DNA from: Echinarachnius parma
Taxonomy: Eukaryota; Echinodermata; Echinoidea; Clypeasteroida; Echinarachniidae
Direction: 5' to 3'
Length of the DNA stretch: 64,000 bases
Assembly (NCBI GenBank): GCA_037951105.1
Contig: JBAMJV010000836.1
Location: 62,001 to 126,000 of the forward strand
The position numbers were made by a program, and so were the translations under genes. Of the stretch, positions 24,542 to 36,332 are shown piece by piece. The notes beneath the pieces are model-generated. The model did no database searches. It was given only the letters and a program-made list of their open reading frames with translations, and was not told the DNA's origin. Within the stretch, counting starts at the first letter, position 1. Every line of letters starts with the position of its first letter.

Positions 24542-25286
24542 ATACCTCGCACAAAAAGTTCCGCAATCGAGGTTTGCACATTAATAACTTTTTTATTACG
24601 CTATTACCATTCATAAATCTGGTATCATTGGAAAGCGTGAATCCTCCTCTTTACATTGATATAACATTTGCTATGAATATGTTATCATTGAATGTGCATT
24701 GCATCCAAATGTAGGGCAAAGTGAAAAATGAAATGTTGCAAAACGCACTGATTTTCTCAACAGAGTGCCTTCCTTGGCTTGAATGGGGGTGAGGTGGTCA
24801 TGCATTCAAGCCACGTTTTAATCTTCAAACAAAAGGAAGGCACACTGTTGACAAAATCAGTGCATTTTGCAACATTTCATGTTTTACTTTGCCCTACATT
24901 CGGATGTAATGCACATTCCATGATAAAATATCCATAGCAAATGTTGTATCAATGTAAAGAGGAGGATTCACGCTTTCCAATGATACCAAATTCATGAATG
25001 GTTATAACGTAATAGGCATTCAAGCCACATTTTAATCTTCAAACAAAAACGAAGGCCCTTTGTTGACAGAATCAGTGCATTTTGCAACATTTCACTTTTG
25101 ACTTTGCCCTACATTTGGATGCAATGCACATTTCATGATGAAATACTCATAGCAAATGTTATATCAATGTAAAGGGGAGAATTCACGCTTTCCAATGATA
25201 CCAAATTTATCAATGGTAATAACCTAATAGAAAAGTTATTAATGCGCAAACCTCGATTGCGGAACTTTTTGTGCGAAGTATAGATG
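24542..25286. mobile_element. Foldback element with duplicated right arm
   Basis: The left end TCGCACAAAAAGTTCCGCAA is mirrored at the right end (TTGCGGAACTTTTTGTGCGA). The left arm of about 240 bp is present once. Its reverse complement occurs twice in tandem (about 24800-25010 and 25015-25286), marked by repeated blocks such as TTTGCAACATTTCA and CACGCTTTCCAATGATACC. TATA flanks both ends and may be the target duplication. It is non-coding. Confidence 0.75.
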
Positions 25287-27203
25287 AAAGGTAACATTTT
25301 TAGTAGTCCAGTCAACCAAAAAGTTCAGACAAATATGTTTCCAGAAAAATTATATTATTGGGAAAACATCACCATATTACAACATGTGTTCATGGGTCTG
25401 CATGCGAAGACTACCTGTGTCTAGGACGAACGCATCGTCCGTAATTATATTGTCACCAAACATACGCGTGAATAAAAAAATTGACGGACTCGTAAACGTT
25501 TGGCGCATACGGAACCATGAGTCCAAAATGGTTCCGTAAGTATTTTTAATTATTGCATTGTTTTTTAATTACACAACCCTTTGCAAAATGTTGGGCATCT
25601 ATGTTGATATCACAGAACGGTACCAAAACATAAAGTTATATGTTGTTTTTGTTTAGAGATCTGCTTTAAGTGACAGAGAATTCCTGGTATAGAGGGCCCG
25701 TCCTATAAAAAAAAAAGAAGACCTTTGAGGAAAACTGAGTGTATGAAATGTCGGATGAAATTTCGAAACAAAACAACTTCTGTTTGAAAACCCTTCTTTA
25801 AAAGCTTACACATTGCAATTGTGATAATATACCAACGTGCACGCGTCCGACGCATGTGGTGGTCAGCAGTGGGTGTGCTGATTTCTAAGATTGCTTTTGA
25901 TGTCTTTTTGAATGTTCAGTTTCCAGTTGATGAGGGATAACCTTGCTATTTATACGCGATTTAAGGGCCGTTATTCATAGAGACCGTTATTAATAACGTT
26001 ATATTTCACTATAATGAAGGACCGCTATTCATACAAACGAAAATGGGGTCTTTATTTTTAAAGGCATAAGGACCACTATTCATAGGGACCGCTATTCAAA
26101 ATGTAAGATGAGGGTCGTTATTCGTAAGTCACATTGAGAGTCATTACTCATAAGGGTTGCTAATCATAATTTAAGAAGAATGTCACTATATTCATAATGT
26201 AGGAGGTGCGTCGCTATTCATTTCGTATCATGAATAGCGATCCATTTTTCGGATTATGAATAGCGATCAATTTTCTCCGTAATAGCGGTCCCTCAGTATA
26301 ATGACCATTATGAACAATGGACCCTTTTTTAATTATGAATAGCGGTCCTTATGACAACTTGACCTTTATGAATAGCGGTCATTATGGATAGTGAAGAGAT
26401 CCCGTTCATTATGGGTCGACCTACTCGTCTTATACCAGAGGGTTCGGTTTGCCGAGGGAGGGCGTGCTACATGGCCAAACCAATTTAAGGTGTATTGTAC
26501 AAATAGTTGCTGATACATGAAAACTGGTTAGAACTTCGTCTGACATCCGTAATGAAATCATACCACTTGATGTGAGGTACCTTTTGTAGGCATTTTGAGT
26601 ACAAGCAAAATATACCAAACTGACTTTTATATTGATTCTGATAATCTCTATACATGTATTGAATGCAATATTTTTACCCAAAAACGCATTAATAATTTAT
26701 CAAAGAAAGTGCTAACACGGTTTAGGTGCCTGAATATAGCGCTCTCTTTTGTTAACGTTTGTTGATCAAGTATAAATACCATTGTTATTTGATTTTCCAA
26801 ATTATCTTTCTACTATTGTAGCATGACAGAATAATGACTATTAGTTTGTAATGATAGCGTGCAATTTTTGGACCACTTACTGAAGTTAGTCAGGTACCTT
26901 TTTCTTTTAAATGTGTAATGTATCAATATTATTTATGATTGAAAAAGAGGAAAGAAAATGGGATTCCAACGGGATTCGAACCTGAGACATCCGGATTGCT
27001 AGACCGGTGCTCTACGGACTAAGCTATAGAAACCCATATGATGTTGCTCGTCATCCCATTGTCATCGTCATCCCATCTTTGCTCTTTTTCAATCACATTA
27101 TTTGTTTCTGGTCAGCTTCCTTAGCTAAATTTGATTTAACAATGTAGAATAATTCACAAAATAATTGTATGGTGGTCGTAATGGGGGTCTCATTATGTTA
27201 TAG
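25287..27203 (+). other. Rest of gene 2 intron, with a GACCGCTATTCAT cluster
   Basis: From about 25967 to 26395 the motif GACCGCTATTCAT and its reverse ATGAATAGCGGTC recur many times, first mostly direct and then mostly inverted. This gives a palindromic region. A tRNA-like segment follows at 26935-27108. No exon is supported here. Confidence 0.55.
26935..27108 (-). repeat. tRNA-Ala(AGC)-like sequence within a small inverted repeat
   Basis: The minus strand contains an anticodon arm CCGGT-CTAGCAA-TCCGG (anticodon AGC) and a T-arm core GGTTCGAATC. The spacing of the D arm and T stem is imperfect, so this is a pseudo-tRNA or tRNA-derived SINE rather than a working gene. It is framed by GATTGAAAAAGAG and its reverse complement CTCTTTTTCAATC. 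Confidence 0.45.
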
Positions 27204-27350
27204 CTAATACAACAAGAGGAAGATAATCTGAAGCTAAAGTACCAGCCTGCCTTTACAAAAGAGATTTTGGATGTCAGCGCAACGCTGAGAGATGATCTGA
27301 CTATAACTTGCACCTTGCACAACAAGCCGACTGATAGGGAATCAACAAAG
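27204..27350 (+). CDS. Gene 2, UPA exon 2
   Basis: This 147-bp exon is phase 0 at both ends (acceptor ...tatgttatag, donor aag|gtaaaa). It encodes 49 residues including LIQQEEDNLKLKYQPAF, EILDVSATLRDD and LTITCTLHNKPT. Its partner is gene 1 exon 1408-1548. The strand-rich pattern continues the UPA fold. Confidence 0.87.
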
Positions 27351-27537
27351 GTAAAACAGTGTACAGTATATAAAAATATTCGTGTATGGCCGCTACGTAT
27401 GATGCTGGTAAAATGCCAATTTTGATGAAAGTTAATTAAATTTAATTATATTTTGAGTAATATGGCTGTTTTCTGATAATAATGTATCCTTTCAAATAAT
27501 TGCGTAAATTATAACGCTACATTATCGCCAAGGATAC

Positions 27538-27659
27538 CAGTTGCGTAGCTACTGGGGCCACAGGGACAACCTCAAAACATAATGGGAAAATATGTATACA
27601 AATAAAAACAAAATACATGATGTGTGTCCCCCAATCAGTCCGATCACGCTACGCCACTG
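27538..27659. mobile_element. hAT-like MITE, decayed copy
   Basis: The ends CAGTTGCGTAGC and GCTACGCCACTG are inverted relatives of the family at 44948-45092. The flanking 8-mers AAGGATAC and AAGAGTCC match at 5 of 8 positions, consistent with an old insertion. Confidence 0.5.
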
Positions 27660-27742
27660 AAGAGTCCCAAAATGAAATATACTACTCCAATTTGAACGTT
27701 CGGAGTTTTATTTATAGAATCCATCCATTTATTATGTTTTAG

Positions 27743-27890
27743 GTCGTACCATACAGACAGATTTGTGGACATGTTTCGAGGAACGAGACATTTTGCCTTG
27801 ACTTGACCCAGTGCCCAGACGATAGTCGTTTATCGTTGCTTCTGAAGCAAGAGATGATCAGAGACATTGATTTTAGGACGGGATACACAG
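27743..27890 (+). CDS. Gene 2, UPA exon 3
   Basis: This 148-bp exon (acceptor ...ttatgttttag, donor cag|gtactt) enters in phase 0 and exits in phase 1. It encodes VVPYRQICGHVSRNETFCLD, then LTQCPDDSRLSLLL and IDFRTGYT. The reading frame is intact and fits the next exon, unlike the gene 1 counterpart, which lacks one base. It forms the last part of the UPA-like region before the linker. Confidence 0.87.
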
Positions 27891-28189
27891 GTACTTGTTT
27901 CTTCTTTTTTTTTAGAAGTGAGGTAGAGTTGCCACTGTTTGTCCGCCCCAAGACATTTTGCAAGAATGTGCCCATCTATTTGCTTAGATTTTCTAATTAG
28001 GGCCTATTCATGCCATAACATGTCAATAATGGTATTGACTCAATTTCATTTTCGGCAAGGAAATTTAGATTAGCCGAAAAAAAGACGTCACGGCAAACAT
28101 TTTGTATAAGATCGACATGCAATGCACGCATTCCTAATAACATTAATATTCCCTCAAACGACTGTAGTATTATAATTTTCATTTATGGA

Positions 28190-29577
28190 GTGGGCACACG
28201 ATGCTTGCTACGACCTGCAACAGCCTGCAACAGGACAATATAACTTATGAAGGGCCGATTATGTTCGAAATAACTGGACGTTACAACAGAATGGAAATAT
28301 CGCAATAAATTCGGTCTAATTCCCAAATATAGCCATAAATAGGTTTTGTGTATTACATTTAGGCTAAAGTAAACCTAACATGTTATTTACCGTGCTTGAT
28401 AAGCATCATAAGCCTGGTTTTGGGTTGTCGATCGAACAATAGCACGACTGGTCACGAGGAACGCATGCGCCGTGTGTTCTCTTGCGACAGCAGGTTCCCG
28501 TCGCAAGTCTTGTCGCAAGGTTTTTGAACATCAAAAAGTCGGTTCAAAATCCGTTGCGATCAAAACAATAGAAGCGAGAGAGAAAGAGCATGCGGTGAGT
28601 GTGGTGATTGCGGTTATTGCGGTGGCTTCATCTTACCCTATTGACCTATTGAAATTGCATCCATGGTAAATATTCATGGTTTGGTAGACAATACTTAATC
28701 CTGAATACTTCAGGCAAGTCTCGTCGCATGCGGTGACCTATTTAAATCGTATCCATGGCAACGATGCATTGTTTGGTAGACAATGATTTATCCTGAATAC
28801 TCCTGGCAAGCCTCTAGATATTTCTGCTTTTCATCAAAAGTTATTTATTCTCATTACACACCCTCACCATTGAAAGGGAGGTATTCAACCGACATATTAG
28901 TATTGTCATGATTGGGATTGGCATCCACGTGACAACGAAGGTGGGGGGGGGGGGGGATCTCGGCTATTGCGCTCTTGGGTCCTTCATGTCCCACAGTTAT
29001 TATTGTTGTTGTTTTCTCCCTTGTTTACCGCGGTAATTTATATTTGGCCCATTGGGGGTCTTTGTATGAGCTAAAAGCCAAAAGCTTGCACCACGCCCTA
29101 TGTTTATATTTTGCAACATTTGTCTTTGATATGGCTCCATTACTCAGGCTAAATTCATAATAAGCTTGGTGCACTAATACTAGGGTAGCTCACCGCTAGC
29201 ATGCTCCTCGGGGAGTAGAGGATGTGTACAATGCTGGTCTGACGCTCAGAGACTATTATTATTAATTATTATTAAATAATATTATTGTTATAATTATCAA
29301 TATTACTATTATAATTATTATTATTATTAGGAGTAGTAGTAGTAGTAGTAGTATTCCATAATTTGTGCATCAAGACCAAATCAATATAAGAGCAGAGAGA
29401 TATTAACGCTCATCCTTGAATTGCGGAACATTTTTTGAGTGTTTATATTGTATATCTGCAGTGAGTTTGTACAGGGCGGTATGTATGTATTACAGACTTT
29501 GGCAAAATCCGCCTTTCATATGTGCACGTGACCAATCGCAAGCTGTTGCAGGTCGTCGCAAGTATCGTGTGACCAAG
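28190..29577. mobile_element. DNA element with imperfect CACACGATRCTTGC inverted ends
   Basis: The left end has GGGCACACGATGCTTGC, then ACGACCTGCAACAG. The right end is its reverse complement with changes (CTGTTGCAGGTCGTCGCAAG, then TATCGTGTGACC). The spacing is about 1.4 kb. It contains a SINE fragment (29160-29340) and a (GTA)n run near 29330-29352. No transposase was seen. Confidence 0.5.
29160..29340 (+). mobile_element. SINE 3' fragment with ATT-rich tail
   Basis: GCTAGCATGCTCCTCGGGGA and GGATGTGTAC resemble the 46.88-46.92 kb part of the fuller SINE. It ends in an (ATT)n-rich tail. It is diverged and truncated at the 5' side. Confidence 0.4.
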
Positions 29578-29684
29578 CCATTACATAAACTTTATACATG
29601 ACAAGCGATATTCCAATGAGCAATATGGTAAATTCGCAATTGTAGCATTCATTACAACTTGCGTTGTTATTGTGATTATTATAG

Positions 29685-29766
29685 ATGATGATGTCTCAAC
29701 GGGTGATACTGCTAGTTGCGCTAGCCCGAGTCCCTCCATGGACACTCCTCCCAGCGTAACTCTCGG
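29685..29766 (+). CDS. Gene 2, Ser/Thr/Pro linker exon
   Basis: This 82-bp exon (acceptor ...gattattatag, donor gg|gtatgt) runs phase 1 to phase 2. It encodes DDDVSTGDTASCASPSPSMD, then TPPSVTLG. It is a flexible linker between the UPA and Death domains. A donor four or five bases downstream is possible but would break the phase with the Death exon. Confidence 0.8.
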
Positions 29767-30097
29767 GTATGTATTAAAGGGAGACAGCAACAACGTCATA
29801 CACTCAGAATAAAAGGCAGTAAACAGCATAATAGCTTGGACCTGGCTTGTGACTGTTTGTAAGTTGGGGTATACCATTAAACAATTTACGCGATATGCTC
29901 CATGAACATTACGAGGAGATTCGTAGACAAATACCACCACCCCCCCCCCCCCCCCCCGCCCACACACACACACAAACACACACACACATACACACACATT
30001 TAGACTCCTTTAAAGGGTGTTCCCATTTCTGGAGAGTAAATAGAGAAGTGTTTACCACACCAACGTCTCGTGTGTTTTTTGGTGGGGGGCCTCATCT

Positions 30098-30352
30098 ACC
30101 CTCTCCCTTATAATCTGAATTAATGCAAGTCTTAGAATATACTAAATTTACTAATAAATATTGCATGCCCTTTCTCAGTGAACTATTAACTTTGTAAAAT
30201 TGCATCCAAAATCACTAGGAGCTTTACCCTCTCCCTTATAATCTGAATTAATGCAAGTCTTAGAATATACTAAATTTAGTACTAAATATTGCATGCCCTT
30301 TCTCAGTGAACTATTAACTTTGTAAAATTGCATCCAAAATCACTAGGAGCTT
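30098..30352. repeat. Near-identical 127-bp tandem duplication
   Basis: The block beginning TACCCTCTCCCTTATAATCT and ending ATCACTAGGAGCTTT occurs twice in direct succession with only one or two differences. It lies in the linker-to-Death intron of gene 2, so it is recent or assembly-derived. Confidence 0.8.
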
Positions 30353-30465
30353 TCCCATTTCTCTTGTAACTTGTTGTTTGGCTTATGGTAACAGAATAAT
30401 GAACTGGTTTTTCTTTCTTTTTTTCAAATGTTCCCATAATTATGGATATATTCAAGATTTTATTT

Positions 30466-31250
30466 GAAAGCGTCGGTAGACGGTTTCCGACCGTAGTCAA
30501 GAGTATCTACATTTGGATACTCAATTGTCGATATTAACCGAATTCGCATATTTCAGGCGAACAATCGGGATCATATCAGACATTGATTTTCTCTTTTTAC
30601 ACAAGGTCAACTTTTTTTTGTAGGACATTCTCGCATATCATTTTCAACAATCTTACAATGAAATAGGTATCTCAAACATTATTTTGGGGGGAAAATATAA
30701 TTAAAGGGGTATTCCGGGCCTGATAAAACCATTCGTTATTTGAATAAGCAGAATAAGAGGCATAATTGGTGAAAATTTGATCAAAATCAGACAAGAAACA
30801 CGGGAGTTATACCTATTTGAACATCATGTAGTAATGAGCGATCGTTTCAAAAATTGCCGCCATATGCAACATCATTGACGAGCAACTCGCCATGGCTTTA
30901 GTACATGAGAATACACTCAATTTTCATTTTCGTTGCTAAAAATTAGTTTTTCTTTGCTTGTTTTCACGAATTCATAGAAGAATATCGATGGGCCAACCTC
31001 TTTGGAATTTGGAAAGCGTCGGTAGACGGTTTCCGACCGTAGTCAAGAGTATCTAAATTTGGATACTCAATTGTCGATATTAACCGAATTCGCATATTTC
31101 AGGCGAACAATCGGGATCATATCAGACATTGATTTTCTCTTTTTACACAAGGTCAACTTTTTTTTGTAGGACATTCTCGCATATCATTTTCAACAATCTT
31201 ACAATGAAATAGGTATCTCAAACATTATTTTTTGGGGAAAATATAATTAA
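30466..31250. repeat. Direct repeat of about 235 bp separated by about 310 bp
   Basis: The block from GAAAGCGTCGGTAGACGG to GAAAATATAATTAA appears at about 30466-30704 and about 31011-31250, almost unchanged. The sequence between begins AGGGGTATTCCGGGCCTGAT and may be a TE that was included in, or promoted, the duplication. Confidence 0.8.
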
Positions 31251-31333
31251 TGTGTTTCCGTAGCCTCTACGGTAAACCAAATGGTAATACACTTATGTCA
31301 TATATAAATGAGTGATTACTCTACTCCCCACAG

Positions 31334-31604
31334 GCTTCCAGAGATTGTGACCGAGAATGAGCTTTACGACCTGTCAGAGAAGTTCCCTCACAACAAATTC
31401 CACCGATTCTGTCATCATCTTGACGGTGCAGATTACAACACGGCCGAAGCTATATTAGCGAGTTTTACCCACGACTTCAGTAGAGCCACACGTAAAGTCC
31501 TTGCAGACTGGAAGACGCGAACTGGTGGTCATCGGCGTGACCTTGATGTTGCCCTTGCCAAGGCTGGTGCAGGTGGAATGAGACTAGTCCAGGAACAGAG
31601 ATAA
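31334..31604 (+). CDS. Gene 2, terminal exon with Death domain
   Basis: The acceptor is ...actccccacag and the stop codon is TAA 31602-31604. In phase 2 it encodes about 90 residues: LPEIVTENELYDLSEKFPHN, FHRFCHHLDG, then DFSRATRKVLADWKTRTGG and ALAKAGAGGMRL. The conserved Trp, the Gly-Gly turn and the final helix fit a Death domain. If the HFS site is cleaved, this exon would travel with the C-terminal UPA fragment, as in PIDD1 (inference). A candidate poly(A) signal ATTAAA lies at 31646-31651. Confidence 0.87.
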
Positions 31605-31969
31605 TGACGGTTTTACACCGAACATTAACCGCAATATTTTACTGTATTAAATGGGACACATTTACATGGGACACCGTGTGTATACCATGTCGTGAATATG
31701 TGTCGGTTTTACAAGCCGGAAAATTAAAATATGATAATATGCTCTTGTGTGTCAAAAAAACAGTAGAATAATCCCTTTTAGATTAAATGGATTGTACAGT
31801 TTGTATCAAATTGAAATTTAGTAACCAAAACTTGCACCAAACTACAAACTAATATATTTCCACCATGCTTTTATCATTCAAAAAGAGCCGTTAGAACACA
31901 AAGGGGCGCTCTCTAAATACGCATTGGTTTCAACTATCTTTTTTATAAAATGTGCATGTGTTGTTTTTG

Positions 31970-32511
31970 TTAAAGGAGAAGTACAGTTTTGGTAAGGCTG
32001 AGCTTTAGTCACCAGAACCTGCAATATAACACTACAAACTAATAGTTATTACTCCACCATGCTCGAAAGGTATGGAAAATTACAAACGACTAAGTAAAAA
32101 GCCTGTTATCGTTTTATGTTAAGAGCCGTTAGAACACACAAGGGCGCTCTCTAAAAACCTATTGGTTTCAACCATTTTTTAAAATTAAATGTGCATGTAT
32201 TGTTTAATATAAAGAGAGATCATCAACAACTTTTGTTAACCTCTTTTGTACAATTTTGTAAAATTGTTAGCATAATTATTTTACTTTGTTTTTTCTGAAA
32301 TCATCGAATAAATGTGAGACCCCACATTTATTTCAATCAGATATATTTTATTTATAGTTGTGCTTTTTCTGAACCGATTCTGATCAAATTTATTTTATTT
32401 TGTCATTAAAATTGTATGCTTTTTTCAAATTTGACACTCTGTTTTTCATTACTTCATACGAAATGTAATTATTGAAGCGCCCTCTATACTAAAACTGATA
32501 TATCCCGTTAA
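31970..32511. mobile_element. TTAA-flanked MITE, GTACAGTTTTGGT family
   Basis: TTAA is present at both ends, with a left end TTAAAGGAGAAGTACAG followed by TTTTGGT and a decayed right end (TAAAACTGATATATCCCGTTAA). A fragment of the same family begins near 31780. Confidence 0.55.
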
Positions 32512-33204
32512 TGCATTTTATATGAAACGTTTTTCTTTAGAGGATCTGGAGTTATATCTGATGCCTGATGGTATGCATTGCAATTCAAATCCACATTGCA
32601 GTTTTAAAGTTATCCATGTAAAGTGTCAGATATTGCACAAAATGTCATTTGAGACTTCAATCCTATATCAATATAATTGTAAAAAACAATTAGAAGATTT
32701 GTGAAAGTTTGGAAGAAGAAAACGTCCACTGTTTACCTAGTGAAAACAACAAATATTCAGTTCATATTTTATCACCAAATATTGATGGCCTGCCGTAGAT
32801 TTGTTGCAGTAATAATTGGTTACGTATCTTGGCAGAGTGAGTCGTTTCCTTTTTTCCGTGTACTCACTCAATAAAATTGTTTACTTTATGTTTTGTGTTT
32901 GCCGACGCCAAGTAAGTAAGATTGAAAACAAAATTGTCTGTGTGTATAACCTGGTGGTAGATAAGTATACTCAACTAAGATTGTATGTATTGCAGAGTAG
33001 CTTTAATTTAAATTTACATCGTCGCATTAAGCAATGTTAAGAATATTTCAATACCTGCATCATATGCAAAGGCTCAACAATGACATGTAATTATCGACAC
33101 GTCAACCTTAGCACAAGCTTATTAGTTCAGAATAATTTTGTGTAATATCATGTGTTATATGATTTGCATGAAATATGTCAAACATTTCCAAATTCACCTT
33201 GAGT

Positions 33205-33305
33205 CACGGGCGTAGACATGTCATTGATACCCATTCAACTGGGGGGATGATCTATTCATTCATCCCCCCTGATGAATAGGTATTACGTAAGTCGCTACGC
33301 CCGTG
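33205..33305. mobile_element. hAT-like MITE with perfect 8-bp target duplication (copy 2)
   Basis: This 101-bp hairpin runs from CACGGGCGTAGAC to CTACGCCCGTG. It is flanked by CCTTGAGT at 33197-33204 and 33306-33313. A GGGGGGATGAT / ATCCCCCC palindrome sits inside. It is not present at the aligned place in unit 1. Confidence 0.85.
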
Positions 33306-35940
33306 CCTTGAGTATTATCTGATATGCATCTTTTCTAAAGGATTTCGATTTTACAGTGTGCCATACGTATTGACACCCCTATACAAATCTTAATATAACA
33401 TGCTACATTACTTATTTGCATATTTGATTTGTGTGTGTGTGTATGTGTGTGTGTAGCTAGAGGCTGCTGGTTTAAGTTCTATCTGAGTTGTTCATCGTAA
33501 ATGTTAACATAGTGCAGGGCATAGCCCCATATGTGTGATTTTGTCAAAATGTATTATGACTGTACATATTATGATTATCGATTAATACGACTATATTCAA
33601 GGTTGTTCCTACAGTATACCAAACACTCGTAATATAATGAATGTGTGTGTGAAAACATTTTTTCATACAGGCTGTTCCTGGGCAGGTTGTTTTGGTGTAC
33701 AGTTATGGATATGTTAGAAGAGATTTGTATTGTCTTTAATCCTTAAAAGAAAATCGAGCTTGTATGTGAATCAAAGAAAGTTTTAATAATGCAAGTTTTC
33801 CTTTTTTCGGGTATGTACAATTGATCATTGCGTGCATTTAATAATTATAATTAATCCATCTGTCAAGAAGCACGCATGTTGTCAAATGTATGTCATAATA
33901 TAACATAATGGTTTGACTAGATATTTATTTGAAATCAACTTCCAGATAATATATTCATAAGTTATATATCGTGTTTGAAACATTCATATGTATATGTTTT
34001 GAACCAGGACGATAATTGCGTTGTAGAAGTTTATTCACAAAGAAATGTTTGCTCCTAGTTTACAATAAAGATCTAAGGACACAGGAAACATGCTAAACAA
34101 CAACGTGTATTGAAGTTTTACTTAAGTATGTTTCAATTTCTTATTAAATTCACTATTATATCGGTGAATGTATAATCATTTATACAAACAAATAGGATGT
34201 ACCTCATAGACTGTCAAGATAGAAGTCAGAATTGTATTTTTCCCAAGCGCTTTCATTTATTTCTTCATGTGATATGACGAAAAATACATTACGTTCACTA
34301 TAATTTGCTAAAACATGTACAAAGTATATTGGGCAAGATTTTCTCTTCGCGTATGTATCACTTTAAATAGTCGGTTACTTAAAAGAAAACGGCAATAGCA
34401 GTTTGATAAAGAAATATTGTTTTTCATCATTTATGGTTACACATTTTTCAAAATGTATGTGTCTGTATTCCTTTTATATACTATCATTGTATTGTTATAT
34501 GATTGAAATAAGCAAGTGGAGGCCTATGCTTTGAAGAATCTTTATAAAATAGGATGAATTATGTTTGTGGTTTTTATTTAGATAATCCCGTTGCAATTAC
34601 GTCACTGCTGTCCAACAAAAATATATATCGAATAGTTCAATAATAGTTAGCAGTAGTCTTATGCAAGTGAGTATTAATGAAGTGGTCACTGCCATGTTGG
34701 TTTTGGTTAAACCATGTAAACAATTTTGTTTGATCATATACACAATTATGAAAAAAGATATGATAATATTGATGTCGAAAAGGACAGTGTTAATGTTGCC
34801 TACCCATGAGAGGTCTTGTCTTCTTTTTTTTTTTTTGAAAATCACTCATTCTATAGAGACAGTTATTATAGTTTTTTAATGTTGATGTAATCAATACGTG
34901 CCATTTTATATTATTACATATTGCGTTATTATGTAGAAAGAATGTACTATTCCAAGGCATTGTACGAGCATACTATTATATATGTGTTTAGCATTGGTCA
35001 AAGTTTGTGAAAGTATGGAATCATAAAAAGGTTAAACATAAAGTTTTGTATATTGGCATGTAAAGCAATGTTTTAATATTGTGTTAATGATGCGTTGATT
35101 TCTTACATATTCTGGCCCACAAACAACATATTTACACCGGGTCCCTGCACAATTCTTTTTTTCATCACATCAGGGTATCCCTATTTGAAATTGATGAATA
35201 TATGTATGATAATAAACGCATTATACATCAGCTGCAATATAAGATGATATTTTGTATTTAGAAATCAAGTATTTAGCCTATACATGACTGTAGATAAATT
35301 ATCTTATGAAGAGCTTAGTTCCAAAAGGCGATAATTCCACTCTCCATAAAAACGATATCAGTACGTTGATACGCTACGTAGCTAGCCAGAAATCTACATT
35401 GGATGACAAATTACGCAATCATAATCAAGATATGAAATGTTTAATTTTATATTCCCATAGGTGTGTGTACAAAGATGACAAAGACAACTGATTTTCTCCA
35501 TATTTGAAAAAGTGGATTTAGTGTCTTTTGGAATTAAGCTCTTTATATATTATGATCAGAGGGTCTCAGAATTGTATATGCTTGTTAATGACAAACCGAA
35601 TATTCATGGTGTTCCTCTGTGCCTCGGAATATATTTTATATACATGTTCTGTAGTTGTTTATTTGTTATACACAAGATATATTATGTCATGGTTTCATAC
35701 CGTATGGTATAATATTTATGTTAGATATAGGTGGTATATTGGTGTTCCTCTGTATCTCGGAATTGCTTATGTACATGTTCTGTACTTGTTTATATTTTTC
35801 CAGTTTTTTAGATATATATCTTTATGTATAACTTGTATTCCCCTAATGTATAGCAGGGGATAACCTAAGATGACGTTTGTACATACTTTTTAGTGTGTGA
35901 TAGAATAATATACGTATATACACAAAAAAGTGTCAAATTA

Positions 35941-36332
35941 TTAAAGGGACTTAGTAATATTGTCCAAATCCTCAAAATAACATTTTTATTCTAGCGGTTC
36001 CCTCATACCTTGTTGTATTCGTATTAACAATAACATCATGGGACAGGTTTCGGTTTTTCAAATTTCCCTTTCGTTACAAAGATATGTACGATCGAAGTAT
36101 TCAGATAAGAAAAACTCCCGTGGAGTTTTGAAACCGTGTAGGCCTACAAAGTGAGTGCAGTGAGTTAGTGAATATCACTTTGCATTTTCGCTCATTACTT
36201 GGCCATGCAATGTCCATTTGACTTGAAACTTTCACACAATACCCTGTGGACATATGAGATAACAACAATATACATTTCATCAACCATTCATCACTTTTTG
36301 CACATGTCAACAAAGTTACTAGATCCCTTTAA
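35941..36332. mobile_element. TTAA MITE with a visible empty site in the other duplicate
   Basis: The filled site reads ...AAATTATTAA-AGGGACTTAG ... CTAGATCCCT-TTAAGCTGTTTTG. The duplicate at 11381-11400 reads AAATTATTAAGCTGTTTT with a single TTAA (11389-11392). This shows directly that the element is 35945-36328 and duplicates TTAA. Confidence 0.9.
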
